Of a DNA stretch of 64,000 nt, positions 35,586 to 47,405 are shown one piece after another. The first letter of the stretch is position 1. Each line of letters opens with the position of its first letter. Position numbers and translations under genes: made by a program. The stretch lies in the NCBI GenBank assembly GCA_964019695.1, contig OZ026517.1, forward strand, positions 78,657,252-78,721,251, in the 5' to 3' direction. The notes beneath the pieces are model-generated. The model had not been told where the DNA came from, ran no database searches, and saw only the letters and a program-made list of their open reading frames with translations. Origin of the DNA: Loripinus fragilis. Its lineage: Eukaryota; Mollusca; Bivalvia; Lucinida; Lucinidae.

Positions 35586-37504
35586 ACAAACAAACTTTCT
35601 AAAAGTGTTCTTTGACAGTAGCATAAGTATGAATTTTGCTTCTATAAGATGAACTGTCACTATATACCAGACATTTAGTATCATTTAACAAATTGGTACG
35701 TGTTTAATGAGAATACTTGGTTCTAGGCGCTGGATGGCATGCAGTTGCCATGAGTACTTATTGTTGGCGTAAAACTTAATTGTGTTCTACTGAATACAAT
35801 ATTTGCAAGCAGATTCTATCACATATGCTGATAAGCCCCATAGCCAAAAAGCAAACGTCTGCAAATACTTTAGGGTCATTCTGACATATATGTTCAATCA
35901 AGTCCTGTACTAGAAAATTGTTAGCTAAAGGTCCTGATTATTGAAGTATTAGCATTTAGAAATGTCTACAATACTTACAATACATTAAGGCTTTTCCAAC
36001 TAATTAACAGCATGTATCTGTTTCCAATTTATTAAAATGGACATTTAGAATAATTGCAGCCCTGTTTCTTTGCTTTGCAAAATGATAGAGCCAGGCAAAA
36101 CAATGATAAAGTAGTACTCTCCGTTTTTATTTTGTTATATATACATTACCAACACAAATTACATTCATTATTACCAAACCGAATACTAAGAACATACTAA
36201 AATAAATGTACTATGACCACAAGGACATGTATGGTGTGTGCTAATTGTGAGACAGAACCATTACAATTTCCACAAACTTATGCTTTTTATATTACATGGA
36301 GGAATTCATTATTTAATGTTTCACTTATTAATTTGGCCTTATACTTGGAATGACTTACAGTTCTTAGAGTTGTAAGTTAATTTTTGTGACTAGTTGTTAT
36401 GAACATAGCTACTGTAGTCAATAGATGATTACAAATGCAAACAATTGAAGGCTTATAAAATTGTTAATGGATCCTATTACTATATTTCTTCTAGCTTTTT
36501 ATTTATTTCATCTGAATTGAGCTGCTGACAGTGGGGGGGAAATGTCTTGTAGATGTCGTTCAAAGCATATTAAAAAGAACCAAATGCATGGTAGTGGGGG
36601 AGATAAGAGAATCATTTAATCGTTTTTGAAAAATAATTTGATTATATAAAATGAATAGGCATTAAAATCCAATTGAAATGATTCCGAAAAATACAATATT
36701 TTGATGTGCTTTAAAAGTAATTTTCCACTTTAAAGCAACTATGCTAAGTTTAATCTCATACAGTCCTAACATTGTATACAAATAATATTAAAATTAGTAA
36801 CGTATATAACAGAAACACCAGGTGTCTTAGCTAATAATTATCAATCTGCTAGTAAGCTATATTCAGTTCAAAGATCATGATGATATGTAAAAGAAACGCA
36901 TTATAATAACACTATAATAGGAGTTCAGTATTGGACTTGACTGTTTCATGGTAATGCATCTATTTATAAGGAGCCACTTTACATTTCATTTGTCATTTAT
37001 AATGTGGTTGAAAAAAAATTAATGCACAAAGCCTAACTCCACAGGTCTTTAGGCAGCATATGGTCAAGTAAAAGTAAGTAACATATATAACAGATATCAT
37101 AAGCATAAACTATTTTAACCTTATTGGTAGTTTTATCGGTAAAATCAAATATTTAACAAACTGACTGAAATCATACAAGTACATATAGCTTCATGTTTGT
37201 GATATTGATGAATGCGAAAAAAACCTTTTTAAAGTGGCCTTGTGTAAACTGGGGATTATAAATTTAAAGAGCTGTTGATGACATACTAATACAGATAGAA
37301 CGCTCAAACTGGTTTTATTTGAAACCGCTTTAAGCCCTTTATGAAATCAAATTGATTAAAAGTTCAAAAACTATGAAGGGGAACATTGACAGCAAAGAAC
37401 AACAGTCAATATTATGATTTTAGGGAGTAATTTTAGTAAATTAACGTATGTAGCACCTGAGAACATCAGCATATCGTTTAAAAAGCTTTCATTTTAACGC
37501 ATAA
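35586..37504. other. unassigned AT-rich sequence
   Basis: No gene. GTAACGTATATAACAGA (36798) and GTAACATATATAACAGA (37078) repeat. Otherwise unremarkable. Confidence 0.35.
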
Positions 37505-37742
37505 AAGTAAGAAAGAGGGCAAATATCAGGAATCGATACAATCAAACACCACACCTGACCCAGGATACGAATGGGAATGTGACAACGTCACAACTAGACA
37601 TCACAAACGAGAGCCAAGAGGTCAGCTATTTCCCAGCAGGTGACCACACGGCATCAACAAGCAGACGTGCATGAAAGCATAACAAAACAAGACAGAGATA
37701 ACATATTAAATGACCCACAAAAAAAACCCGCATTGGAAACTG
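37505..37742 (+). repeat. dispersed repeat R1
   Basis: ATCAGGAATCGATACAATCA, ACACCACACCTGACCCAGGA, GAGCCAAGAGGTCAGC, TTTCCCAGCAGGTGACCACA match the other R1 copies. Confidence 0.7.
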
Positions 37743-37856
37743 AATTTATTAAGATATTAATATTTGATAAAACTTAGATGCAACTCAACCCAAGATAAGT
37801 ATGTTTTTCACTCAGTGCTATATAGTTCAAAATTTTGGTGGCCATCTTGAATGGCG

Positions 37857-38010
37857 GCCATTTTGAAGTCTTTCGCCGGTCTAATTTTTATACCCACCTG
37901 GATTGTAGACTACTAGCATATACCTACCCAAAACAAGCATCAAAACCTCTGCCAAAGATCCTGTAGGGTAAATCAAAATTTTGACACTTCCTGAAATTTG
38001 GATTCTGGAC
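37857..38010 (-). repeat. dispersed repeat R2, minus-strand copy
   Basis: Reverse complement of 32698-32858: CACCTGGATTGTAGACTACT, CATATACCTACC, ACAAGCATCAAAACCTCTG, GTAGGGTAAATC. GGTGGCCATCTTGAATGGCG lies just left. Half of an AGATCAGG-type palindrome follows at about 38020-38060. Confidence 0.65.
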
Positions 38011-38059
38011 TAATGGGACACAATTTTGATTCAAACTGTTAACAAACGTTATCAGCAGG

Positions 38060-39060
38060 TGCGTAGAAGATTCTGAGTGGCTCTCTGCACCCAATATCCC
38101 CAAACGACCAGAATAAAAACCAAAGTGCCAAATTGAAAATGCTACATACATAATTAGTAATAAAATCATTTATACATTACAGAAAGGAAACATTTAGTTT
38201 TGTAAAATACGCTTGCCTTTACTCAAGGCCCTAAAATTTACTGCTTTCGTAACAAATATAGCCCTCTATATTTTTTAATTTGTCTATTGTAATTATTTTT
38301 AACGACTCTTTTGAAGTTTTGTAGAATGGCAACATTATATATTTTTAGATGGTATCAGCTAATGTATCTGGCGCTGTTGCAGTGTATTTATGAAAGCAGC
38401 CATTCTCTCAGACTTCAAAGTTTTCCAATTTTGTTATCAACGGAAACTATTTAAAACATATTCCAATCCGGATATTAAAGTAATAAATTATTCAGACGTA
38501 CTCGCACACGTATATCTTACAGAAATGTTGAAATAATTTTTGTTCAAGACACACCTTTACTTTTTATCTCCTATAATCGGAACTGCCCCCGCCAATTCCG
38601 TGAAATGCCGAGGAATCAGACCACGGATGTACATCGAGTACCTACTTTGAAAACACGGGTGAAAACGTGATGCTGGCGTTATATAATGTGACGTCAGCCA
38701 TGTTAACACAATTACAAGGGTGATTGCAGCAAAATAGAAAACGGCTGAAATGAAGTTTATGGGTTTTTTCAATAAAATATCGCTATATAAATGAAGCTTA
38801 TGTTTTTTTTTCAATAAAATATCGCTATATTTAACTGAAAAAACATAAATTTCATTTATTCTGCTGATTAAACTTTCTGGATAATCAGAATAATCGATTT
38901 TAATAGAGCTGAACCCACAAGCTACAGATTTAACTTTCTATACGCCAGTTCCAGCTAACAAAATGGAGCTTTTTGGTACATAGTACTACGCGCAATGCTC
39001 CTTTTACATACACCCGAGCCATGATTCGATTGTCGAATTTTGGCCGACTTTACCGAATGT
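38060..39060. other. unassigned sequence with a ~55-bp direct repeat
   Basis: TTTTTTCAATAAAATATCGC and TATAT are repeated at about 38763-38787 and 38807-38831, each preceded by TGAAG(T/C)TTATG. No gene seen. Confidence 0.45.
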
Positions 39061-39150
39061 ATCTCTTAGTGTTGTCTGTTGATAACTTATGCAGTTTGGC
39101 CACAGACTCAGGCCAGACAGAACGTCGGGCCTGACCTGTATCCAAATTGT
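39060..39150. repeat. AGATCAGG-type foldback, diverged copy
   Basis: GTTGTCTGTTGATAACTTAT, then CAGTTTGGCCACAGACTCAG, CGTCGGGCCTGACCTGTATC and CAAATTGTTTG. It is the same palindrome family as in the 5.75-19.98 kb array, showing that it is dispersed. Confidence 0.6.
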
Positions 39151-39151
39151 T

Positions 39152-39290
39152 TGTCCTCACCGGAGTCACTGCGTTATGTCCTTCAGCAAGACACATTAAT
39201 CTTTGCTTAGTGTTGGTTAAATCCAGGAATACCCGTCCAAACATGACTGAAAAATTGTTGACTGAAGCGTTAAGAATCAATTCAAACGAA
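39152..39290 (+). mobile_element. 3' part of tRNA-derived SINE (type 1)
   Basis: CTCACCGGAGTCACTGCG, GCAAGACACATTAATC, TTGGTTAAATCCAGGAATAC, CCAAACATGACTGAAAAATT. The A box is missing; it follows directly on the foldback. A G-rich run (39369-39388) lies downstream. Confidence 0.7.
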
Positions 39291-39699
39291 ACCAAACTGT
39301 TTGACACTTTGAACGTATTCCTAAACGAAAAGTTGATTTTGAAAATAAAATCTGCAGACGGCAAAAAGCGGGGGGAGGGGGGGGGGGCAATTCCCGATTG
39401 GCAAAGAGTTAAGGGTTGACGGTACTAAATACGTCATCATTTTCGGTGTACACAAACGTTTTAGCACACATTGTATAATGTCAAAAGTTCAGTCTCTTCC
39501 CTTGGATGGTAATGAGTGTAGTGCATGCTTTAATTATTTTTTCTGAGAAAATAGGGATTGCTCGTTATCTTAATGAGTAGTCTGTACTCCTGAGGCCCAT
39601 CAAATTTCAAACTCTGTTACACCCGCAGGAAAAAACGTTGTTAGTATTTTCAGTCATGTTTACAAAGTGTTCTGTGGTCAATTTTCTGTAAAAGGCATG

Positions 39700-40260
39700 T
39701 AATCAACGTTATCCTACTAACATTGAAAATAGCAGTATACAAAATACAAGGTAAATAGGATACTTTCCAAAAGTATCAATGTAATTATTTGAGCTTTAAA
39801 TGATTGAGCTAGATATAAACATCAATTGCAGACATCTATGAGATTTATGCCAGCTTGTCAGTGTTATGTATGTTACATTTTATATGAAATTGAAGATAAT
39901 GTTTTTATAGATAACAATGTTCCCCAACCCCAAGGAGAAGAAAAACCTTGGTTACTATTTCCAGTCAGGGCCATGTCTTGGGGCCTTAGAAACCCATGTT
40001 TTACTAAGTTTTCCATGGCCATTTTGTGTTCATGACCTGTAATCAACGTTACCCTACTAACACTGAAACAAGCGGTACACAAGATACACGACTAATAGGA
40101 TATTTTCCAATTGTATGAATAAAGTTATTTGAGCTTTTTATGTTTGACCTTGACATAAACATCAATTGCAGTATTTCTGCCCGTCAGCTTGCGTTACTTA
40201 AGTTACGTTTTATAGGAAATTGTAAATAATTTCTTTATATATTGTATATTAGAGTTAACC
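39700..40260 (+). repeat. diverged ~340-bp tandem duplication
   Basis: GTAATCAACGTTATCCTACT at 39700 and GTAATCAACGTTACCCTACT at 40040 start two parallel blocks. These share TAGGATA-TTTTCCAA, ATTTGAGCTTT, ACATAAACATCAATTGCAG and TTACATTTTATA/GAAATTG words. Non-coding. Confidence 0.65.
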
Positions 40261-41094
40261 ATGTATCATAACCTTAAATTTATAATGCAGCTATCTCTAT
40301 TCTCATGGTAAATTTCCATTTTCACATATTTGAAGCTTTTTATAACCTGTAACTACCGATAGAGTGTACTGAAATAAATATTTAAATATGCTTTTTCGCA
40401 AGTAACATCTACTGACTTATAACTTTTCTATTCGACCATTTACATTGCATTGGAATGTACAATGTCTTCTTTGTCTTTGTCACAAGTTTATTAAATAATA
40501 ACTTTATAAACAAACGTGATGGATACTAACAGGACTGAAATTAATAATTTCATTTCTCATTTCACTCTTTTGTTGTATTTATTTCCATCTACATGTATAA
40601 AAAACGGTAAAAAACGATAATTTTCACAATGCCATCACCTATTTATTTCATATACTCATCGTTGCGTCATCATAGCAAGAATATACAGCCTCCTTGCATA
40701 AAACATCAGGCATGTTGAAACTATGATAGCAAATGGTAAGTATTGGGAGGAATATATACTCACATTGACTTTCGCATTGACATGTTTACAGATTAGCAAT
40801 ATACATTACGTAAAGATAATTTAAAGGGGTGGGGTAATGTTGTTTTGGTTGATGTTCTGGTGACAAAAGGCTCGAAACAAGGTCATTCAATGACATGTAC
40901 ATGCTATGCACAAAGCTATCATCCATCGTATTGGAGCATCTGATAGCTTGAGTGTACACCCAGTCTTTCATTAGTTAGTGAGAGGTCATGTTCAATGTTT
41001 GGAGAAATTGAATTACGCAATGTTTATCGAATATAAATTTACAAGCATAGTCAATTGGTTTAAAATGTCGGATTTGCTTGATGTAGAAAAGAAA
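40261..41094. other. unassigned AT-rich sequence
   Basis: No gene or element recognised. Confidence 0.35.
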
Positions 41095-41410
41095 AGTTAG
41101 AAAGATGGCAAAGATCAGGCAACAATAAATCAAGCACCACACCTGATTCAGGACACCACATTGTAAAGTAGCAAAAATACAATAAACATCACTAAGAAGA
41201 GCCAAGTGGTCAGTCCTTTCCCAGCAGGTGACCACAGGGCAGCAATGAACAGACGCAAACGCATGAGAAACACAAGACATAAATAACAGAAAAAATCCAC
41301 AAAAGAAATACCGCATTGAAACCGTCAGTAAGAATATTTTACTGGAGGGCTTAAAATAGTTCTAAGGCGCCAACCTCACACTTAGTTCAAATGTGGATCA
41401 AGACACAAAG
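41095..41410 (+). repeat. dispersed repeat R1
   Basis: AAAGATCAGGCAACAATAAA, CACCACACCTGATTCAGGAC, GAGCCAAGTGGTCAGTCC, CCCAGCAGGTGACCACAGGG, TACTGGAGGGCTTAAAATAG, ATGTGGATCAAGACAC. The most complete R1 copy; it ends close to the LINE fragment that starts near 41485. Confidence 0.7.
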
Positions 41411-41484
41411 ATATTTAGTTTGAATGAAAGATCCCTAACTTATCAATGCATCATCTCCTAAGTATAAAAAGGAGATAAATTAAA

Positions 41485-42154
41485 GATACAAACGTTATAA
41501 AGAACTTGGTTGGTTGGAACTCTCTGAAAAAAGGGACCTTCATAAACCTTTCTTGTTTTTCAAAATGGATCATTGCATGGCACCCCTTTACTTATCAAAT
41601 CTTCTCGCTCCCCATGTTGAAAATTTATCCTATCCTCCTATAGGCTGCGTAATACAGGAAACTATGTAAGTATTCATGCAAACACACGTAGGTATGCAGA
41701 CTTCTGTCTCCCATAAACTATACAAGCGTGGAGTAACCTTCCTGATTCAGTCAGATCAGCTGATACTCTTGCTACATTTAAGCATCTTCTTATTGTGAAC
41801 ACCCCCAAAGTACCCAAATATTATTTTTGTGGTGACAGATTGAACAAGGTCTTATACACACATTTACGAATTGAATGTAGCTCATTGAACCAACATCTTC
41901 ACAAACACAATTTGGTATACAAACCTTATTATATATCTGGTGAGATTGAAAACAACACTCACTATCTCTTGACATGCTTCCACTACAGTCACATGCGTGA
42001 TGAAATGGTCACGTCAATATGCCAAATTACAAACCTAACAATACCACCAGATGTACTGTTGTTTTGCACTGATGAGATTTCAGATGAAATTAATACATCA
42101 ATGTTTAATGCAGTAAAGATATATATAAAGACTTCAAAGCGATTTGCAAATTGA
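41485..42154 (+). pseudogene. C-terminal fragment of a non-LTR retrotransposon ORF
   Basis: Three frame pieces join into one C-terminal tail: GWLELSEKRDLHK with FKMDHCMAPLYLSNLL (from about 41511), then YRLRNTGNYVSIHANTRRYA with one in-frame stop, and AWSNLPDSVRSADTLATFKH. The last piece is the open frame 41795-42154, with HLRIECSSLN, GEIENNTHYLLTC (a degenerate C/H knuckle) and LLFCTDEIS. This order matches the region after the RT in LINEs common in molluscs. The RT and endonuclease are absent. It is of a different family from the LINEs at 8.2 and 47.6 kb. Confidence 0.65.
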
Positions 42155-42419
42155 CAATATGGCGCTTACGCTTTAGTTTCCTGGACAATGGTCCCAAAAT
42201 AAACAAATCAGTGTATTTCCACTCTGCTAGTGTATATGAATTCAGCGTAAACGATTCAATATTTCTTCTTCTTTTTATGTCAGCAACCAGTATTCCCTCT
42301 TTGAATTTGAGTATGCATGATCCAGCGGTTTTAACATCATTATTGATATAATGATTGTCCAGCTGTTGAACACTAAATCGAATGGCAAAATAATAGCAAT
42401 GGAGGTACACTGAGGTTGT

Positions 42420-42421
<2 letters not shown>

Positions 42422-42471
<50 letters not shown>
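42422..42471. repeat. (CT)n microsatellite
   Basis: About 25 CT units directly left of the mariner element. Confidence 0.95.
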
Positions 42472-42474
<3 letters not shown>

Positions 42475-42521
42475 GATACTGAGTTCTTCTTTACCAAATT
42501 GAAGTAATATCAATGACACTA

Positions 42522-43834
42522 TACGAGGGATGGTCAAAAAGTTCTCGGCCCCAGGGAATAAAAATTCGACTTTTACTTTTCAATATAATCTCCCTTCAAG
42601 GCAATGCATTTAGCCCTTCTCTGTTAGAGCTTATTTATCCCTTCAAAATTGAAGGTCTTTTCCTGGTACCCCAAGTACTCGTTTACTGCCTCTATGATGC
42701 TTTAATTGCTTCCATACTGTGTACCACGAGGATGGGATTTCAGTTTTAAGAGTAGATAGAAGTCAGATTGAGCCATATCAGGAGAATATGGGGGATGAGG
42801 AAGGATTTTAAATCCACATTCAGTCGCAGAAGTCATGGCAACTTGTGTCGTGTATGCAGGGCGTTGTCCTCCAAGAACAGAACATCGCGAGTCAGTTAGC
42901 CTTGCCTCTTTCTTGTGATTTCCTCGCGCCTCCATTTGCCTGCATAATATGCACCGCTTATCGTGCGACCTTGTTCAAGATAATCAATCATTACCACCCC
43001 TTGACTATCCCAAAAGATTGAGGTCATAACCTTCCCTGCTGAATGAATCCTCTTAAATTTCTTAGGAGGGGATGAGCCAGGGTCCTTCCTTGTTTGCTCT
43101 GCATTTTTGGCTCTTGGTCAAGGTGGTGAACCCATGTCTCATCTTACAACTAACTCTATAAAATCGCTAAGATCGTCGACACAGCGGGAGAGGAGATACA
43201 TAGAACTATCAATCCATGTTCTTATATATCTGATCTTGGCTTAGCATTCGCGGCACCCATTTTGCCGAAAACTTTGACATACCTACGATGTCGATTATGG
43301 TTGATTTTACTACCCCAAAATTTATGCCCACTTCGCGAGCTATGCTTCGCAGGTCTTGCCTCCTATCACACATAACCAGGGTGTGCACGACCATGACATT
43401 TTCATTAGTGTTGGGGCGGCCAGACCGTCCATCATCCTCATCGATCAATCTCCCCTGTTAAACTCTGTTGCCGATTTTTTCATTGTGCCATAAGAAGGAG
43501 ACTCCTTCCCAATTCGTCTTCATGAATTTCCTTGGGAGGCATTCCTTTCTAACAGAAGTACTTGATAACCGCTCTGATTTCAAGTTCCTACATTTTGCTA
43601 ATGTGTCGCATCCTCCTCTCTTAAAAGTGTTTACATATGCAACCAAGCATGACAAAAAGCTTTCCTGGGTCAGGTGCGGCTCTTGATTGTATCGATTCCG
43701 GATCTTTGCCCTCTTTCTTACATTCACACTCCAAATGTCCTTCAATTTGATCAAATGACCGACTGACAAAGATATTAATTTAATGAATTTCACGGAAGCA
43801 TATCTGGACGACAACTTTGTGATCACACCTCGTA
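42522..43834 (-). mobile_element. mariner transposon, full length but decayed
   Basis: TA duplications at 42520-42521 and 43835-43836. Left TIR TACGAGGGATGGTCAAAAAG then TTCTCGGCC; right TIR, reverse-complemented, TACGAGGTGTGATCACAAAG then TTGTCGTCC. The length of 1313 bp is the normal size for mariner. A short piece resembling R1 (about 43660-43725) lies inside the 5' part, so that region may be an insertion or a replacement. Confidence 0.88.
42600..43510 (-). pseudogene. mariner transposase, frame-broken
   Basis: From the 5' end: EDDGRSGRPNTNENV and the second helix-turn-helix region with DRRQDLRSIAREVGI and SAKWVPRML (43209-43448). Then DETWVHHLDQEPKMQSKQ around 43090-43143, GGxxP-like text, a broken EDNA at about 42866, TTQVAMTSATECGFKILPHP and PYSPDMAQSDFYLL (42702-42935). 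The three catalytic aspartates can be placed at codons 43141-43143, 42866-42868 and 42762-42764. The last two are 104 bases apart, which is DD34D with one missing base. Several stops and frame shifts make it inactive. The family (mariner, DD34D) is well supported by the motifs; host function none. Confidence 0.85.
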
Positions 43835-43836
43835 TA

Positions 43837-44425
43837 TGAAAGTATACAATTTATTGAGCAAACATGCAACATAATACAATTTCTGAGCTGGTATACTTAG
43901 TTGTTTATTCGTCTTGGTTTTGGTAGCGTCTGGGCTTTCCAGATTGTAACCGGGACGCTCAGACGTTTCCAAAACGAAGCTACAAGTGTCTTGTACGATG
44001 TTATAAAACACTAGTCAGCGCCAATCGCATTGCTCATTGTATGCAGATGATTACTATAAGCAGTGATGCTTGTTATCAGAACTAAGTCTTGTCATGTCCT
44101 TGTATATCAATGCATTATTTACTCATGCTTTGTATTTTCAAAAAAATATTGTTTAAGATAAACAGATGGTTAAAGGTGGTGGTTTTCCATTTTTGTTGAT
44201 TTCTTTGGATCAAAATTAAATATCAAACGGTTTGGATCCAGATTAGGCTCAACTAAATGTAGGTCCAAATGATGATTCAATCTATTTGACTTTTGTGTTG
44301 GACAAGTAATATTTGGTGGTGGTAGTTATATATTATTTAAATGAGAGCAAGATGCAATTTATTTTCTATTATGATAATATTATGTAAAATGAAAATTTTA
44401 TATATATATATATATAGTGTTATTA
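43837..44425. other. unassigned sequence with a foldback and (TA)n
   Basis: A diverged AGATCAGG-type foldback lies at 44224-44290 (AAACGGTTTGGATCCAGATT...). A TA run at 44398-44416 precedes the next transposon. Confidence 0.5.
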
Positions 44426-45435
44426 TACTGAACAAAAAAAGTTAAGGAAATCCCAGAAAACCATGCAATATAAGAACACCAAAGCAAACAATTATTCAAT
44501 TTTTATTCATGTGTTTAGATACATGTCATCGGTTGAAAAACATGTTTACTTTAAGTTGCTAGCACCAATGCCTTTGTTGTGACACAGTGTCAAGTAACCC
44601 AGGGGTCAAAGTCAATTTTCGCAAAAATGTCTACAGAGCATTCCCTCATAAACACATGAATATAATGTAAGTTTTCAAATCTTAAAATGCAATTCCTTTG
44701 AATGTCACATGAAATGAACTTGATAGCCTTAAACATAACATTTTGAAGATGAGAATGCCCTTAGTAATGAGTGTGTCCCCAGCCAGTGGCAAATTAGGAC
44801 TAGCACCGGTTTCGCATACTCTGAATAATTCTTTTGATTTGGTGCAGAGGGATCAGCATGGATATCTCCTGCAACACTGCATCGAGGGGCTAGGAGTTTC
44901 TTGATGTCATTATTATGCGTTGGGACCTCTGTAAGATGTCACAGACATGTTAAAATTGTAGACATGTCTGACCAGTCAATACGCACAACATTGTTTTTGC
45001 TGATTCTAGTGAGGTGTGTTCTGGCACTGTTGTCCTAGGCGTGGTACTGTCACCGGTTTTCGCACAAAAAAGGCAGGGCAACAGATCTCAACATCACATC
45101 CATGTACAATTGACTGATCAAATGTCCCTGTATAACCACCAGAGCTGTCGTCCTAGGTTTTTAAACATCTCCATCTCCTGAGGGACCTTGCGAACGTTAA
45201 TGCATAAAACCTATGTTTGCTCAGTAAATTGATTTTTTGCGAAAAATGGAGTGAAGACCAGTCAATTTTGGCATTGATTTACAAAGCTGCTGTGGGCGCT
45301 ACAGACCCAGATAAACCGCCATTATAAAGAAAAATGGTCACATTATACTATTTTGAAATTCAAAAGTCTTTAAATGCTTTAGATATTTTGTTATAGCCCC
45401 TCAAACACATTTTCCTAAACTTTTTTTGTTGAGTA
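44426..45435. mobile_element. TA-flanked inverted-repeat element (Tc1/mariner-like)
   Basis: TA at 44424-44425 and 45436-45437. Left end TACTGAACAAAAAAAGTTAA then GGAAA; right end, reverse-complemented, TACTCAACAAAAAAAGTTTA then GGAAA. 1010 bp. No transposase motif recognised, so decayed or non-autonomous. Confidence 0.75.
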
Positions 45436-45437
45436 TA

Positions 45438-46419
45438 TTATTATTTTATTTTCTATCATCATTATTATAATTATTATTATTATAATATTTTTTTTGAAAA
45501 TATTATTTATCGTATTATTCATTTATTTGTTATTCTATATTTTATTTATTTATTATTTATTTATTTATTTATCATTCTTTTTTTTATTCATGCATGGGAT
45601 GTGTTGTCGTCTGGTAAGTGATGTGACGTCATTTGGCACTTATGCATCAGGACTTTTCGATTTGGCGTACTGACAATGACGTCATAACGTCATTTTTATT
45701 TACTGGTTGGCTTAGACAATGGAGATGTAGCTCACAACTAAACTCAAGATATTTGTTTCTTGACAAAGGCCAAGTGGTCGAAAATTTTAAACAGAGTAAA
45801 GATAGTGTTTTGGTAATTCTAAATAGTTTACATATTTATGAATTTTATCTAAGGTGAAGAAACTCGAACGCATCAACCACAGCTTACATTTAAAACAACC
45901 CCTTTATGAAATGGACTACTATCGCTTTTGTCCATTAATCCAAAAATAGGATAACAGACACACGCATTATTTCAGCCACAATTAAAAAAATCGTGATAAA
46001 AAAATGCGAGAATATAAGAAGATTTTCACGTATACAATTGATGCAAGCGTTCAATACGATACTTACTAGATAGCCATAAATCAGGAAAGATTGGCCGTTC
46101 TCTTTATTTTGTAAAGATATATCAGTATCATTTGTGACATTCACGTCTGCGATCGAGACAGCACATGCGTGTACCCATGGGATAATTCAAGCTGATCATT
46201 TAAGTCAATGACTTTCATTGATATTAAGGGTTTTTGTCCTTATGAAGTACTATTCTCGGGGCTTGGGGAATACGTTTACTCAGAAATAACCATCATTCTA
46301 TTATTCTGTCCGATGTCAAACTGGCTTTGTATTAAATTGCCCTTTAGATGCTTGTAATTATCGCATGTACTAAGTATTTTATTACAAACTGTGAGTTTGG
46401 TACTTTCCTATTGGTATCC
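45438..46419. other. AT-only low complexity, then unassigned sequence
   Basis: 45438-45600 is a TTATTATT/TTTATTTA low-complexity tract. The rest shows no supported gene. Confidence 0.45.
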
Positions 46420-46765
46420 TGGGTCAGGTGTATCGATTCCTGATCTTTGCACCCTTACTTACTTTTTGAAGCATGCATTGCCAGCTCTCCGTCTTAATAA
46501 TTGATCTGCGCATTTATCTATAACAAATCAAAAGGAAGCGGCACCTACACTTAGCCAATGCTTTCAAGAATGAACCAGAACGAGGCTTCAAGTAATACAC
46601 TTTATAAGATACCCAGGCAAATTATTTTTGCAGTTTCAACCACAGAAACTGTACAATACATGGAACCTATGCAAAGCTGCACAGGTGTTCTCCGTAATAT
46701 GTACATTGCAAGCGGTTTTTACCTTTAAGCAGCAATGTATCCTTTACCCATATCATTGTTATGGG

Positions 46766-46833
46766 GCATAGGCAAGCAGTACATACCCAGATAAGACACC
46801 GCATCATGCGATGTCTGATCTGAACCTTCAATG
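46766..46833. mobile_element. short palindromic element (ACCAGATCAGA family)
   Basis: GGCAAGCAGTACATACCCAG, ATAAGACACCGCAT, ATGCGATGTCTGATCTGAAC: imperfect palindrome, third copy of the family seen at 5327 and 31443. Confidence 0.65.
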
Positions 46834-47229
46834 TTTGTTTACTTAATGTTCTATTCACTAAGAGGTTCCTTGGACCTGGATCGCTTACCTGAATCTTTTT
46901 AATGAGGAGAGGATGTTTACCACAAAATATAAATCCCTAAGTATATCTTGGGTATCACTCAGACCATAACCAAAGCCTGTGAATTATGTAGTACAGCCAA
47001 TTGGCTCAGTTCAATCAAACTATACTGATCTGCACAATTTCAGTGTTATGCTTCTTTACCCAACCCAAAAGGTCAGGGGTGTTCATACAGTCAAACATTT
47101 ACTTTCATAATGCTCTACACTTCTTTCTCTTTTATTTGATATGCATCATAACCACTTTCAGAAAAAAAGGTTTTGCCTCCTCCCAGGGGTAAGAAGTCAG
47201 AATATTTGCTTGCATGGGAAACAGGGACA

Positions 47230-47405
47230 TAATTTGAACAAACGTGGTAGAGGCCCAATATGATGCTACATACTCAATATTAAGTCACTAGGCCTTATGG
47301 TATCAGACAATATCATTTTTTCATGTTATCCCTATACACGCCTATGTAAAACATGTGGCCCCTTTGGCATGGCCATTTTAGCAACATGAGCTTAATTTGA
47401 GCAAA
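47230..47405 (-). repeat. minisatellite element family i, left part (one monomer)
   Basis: GTGGTAGAGGCC, GATGCTACATACTCAATATT, TAGGCCTTATGG, ATGTGGCCCC are the reverse complement of the 835-1480 monomer. Further monomers resume at 50750, so the array is split by the nested insertions between. Confidence 0.65.

Noticed and set aside
34962..41316. Paired open frames with similar peptides (VVTCWER..LALL..) at 34962-35210 and 40975-41316, suggesting a conserved membrane protein
   Set aside because: They are translations of the R1 repeat in the same frame. Other R1 copies break the frame, and the similarity is at DNA level.
42105..42497. 130-codon frame with an Arg-Glu repeat
   Set aside because: The repeat is the reverse-strand reading of the (CT)n microsatellite.
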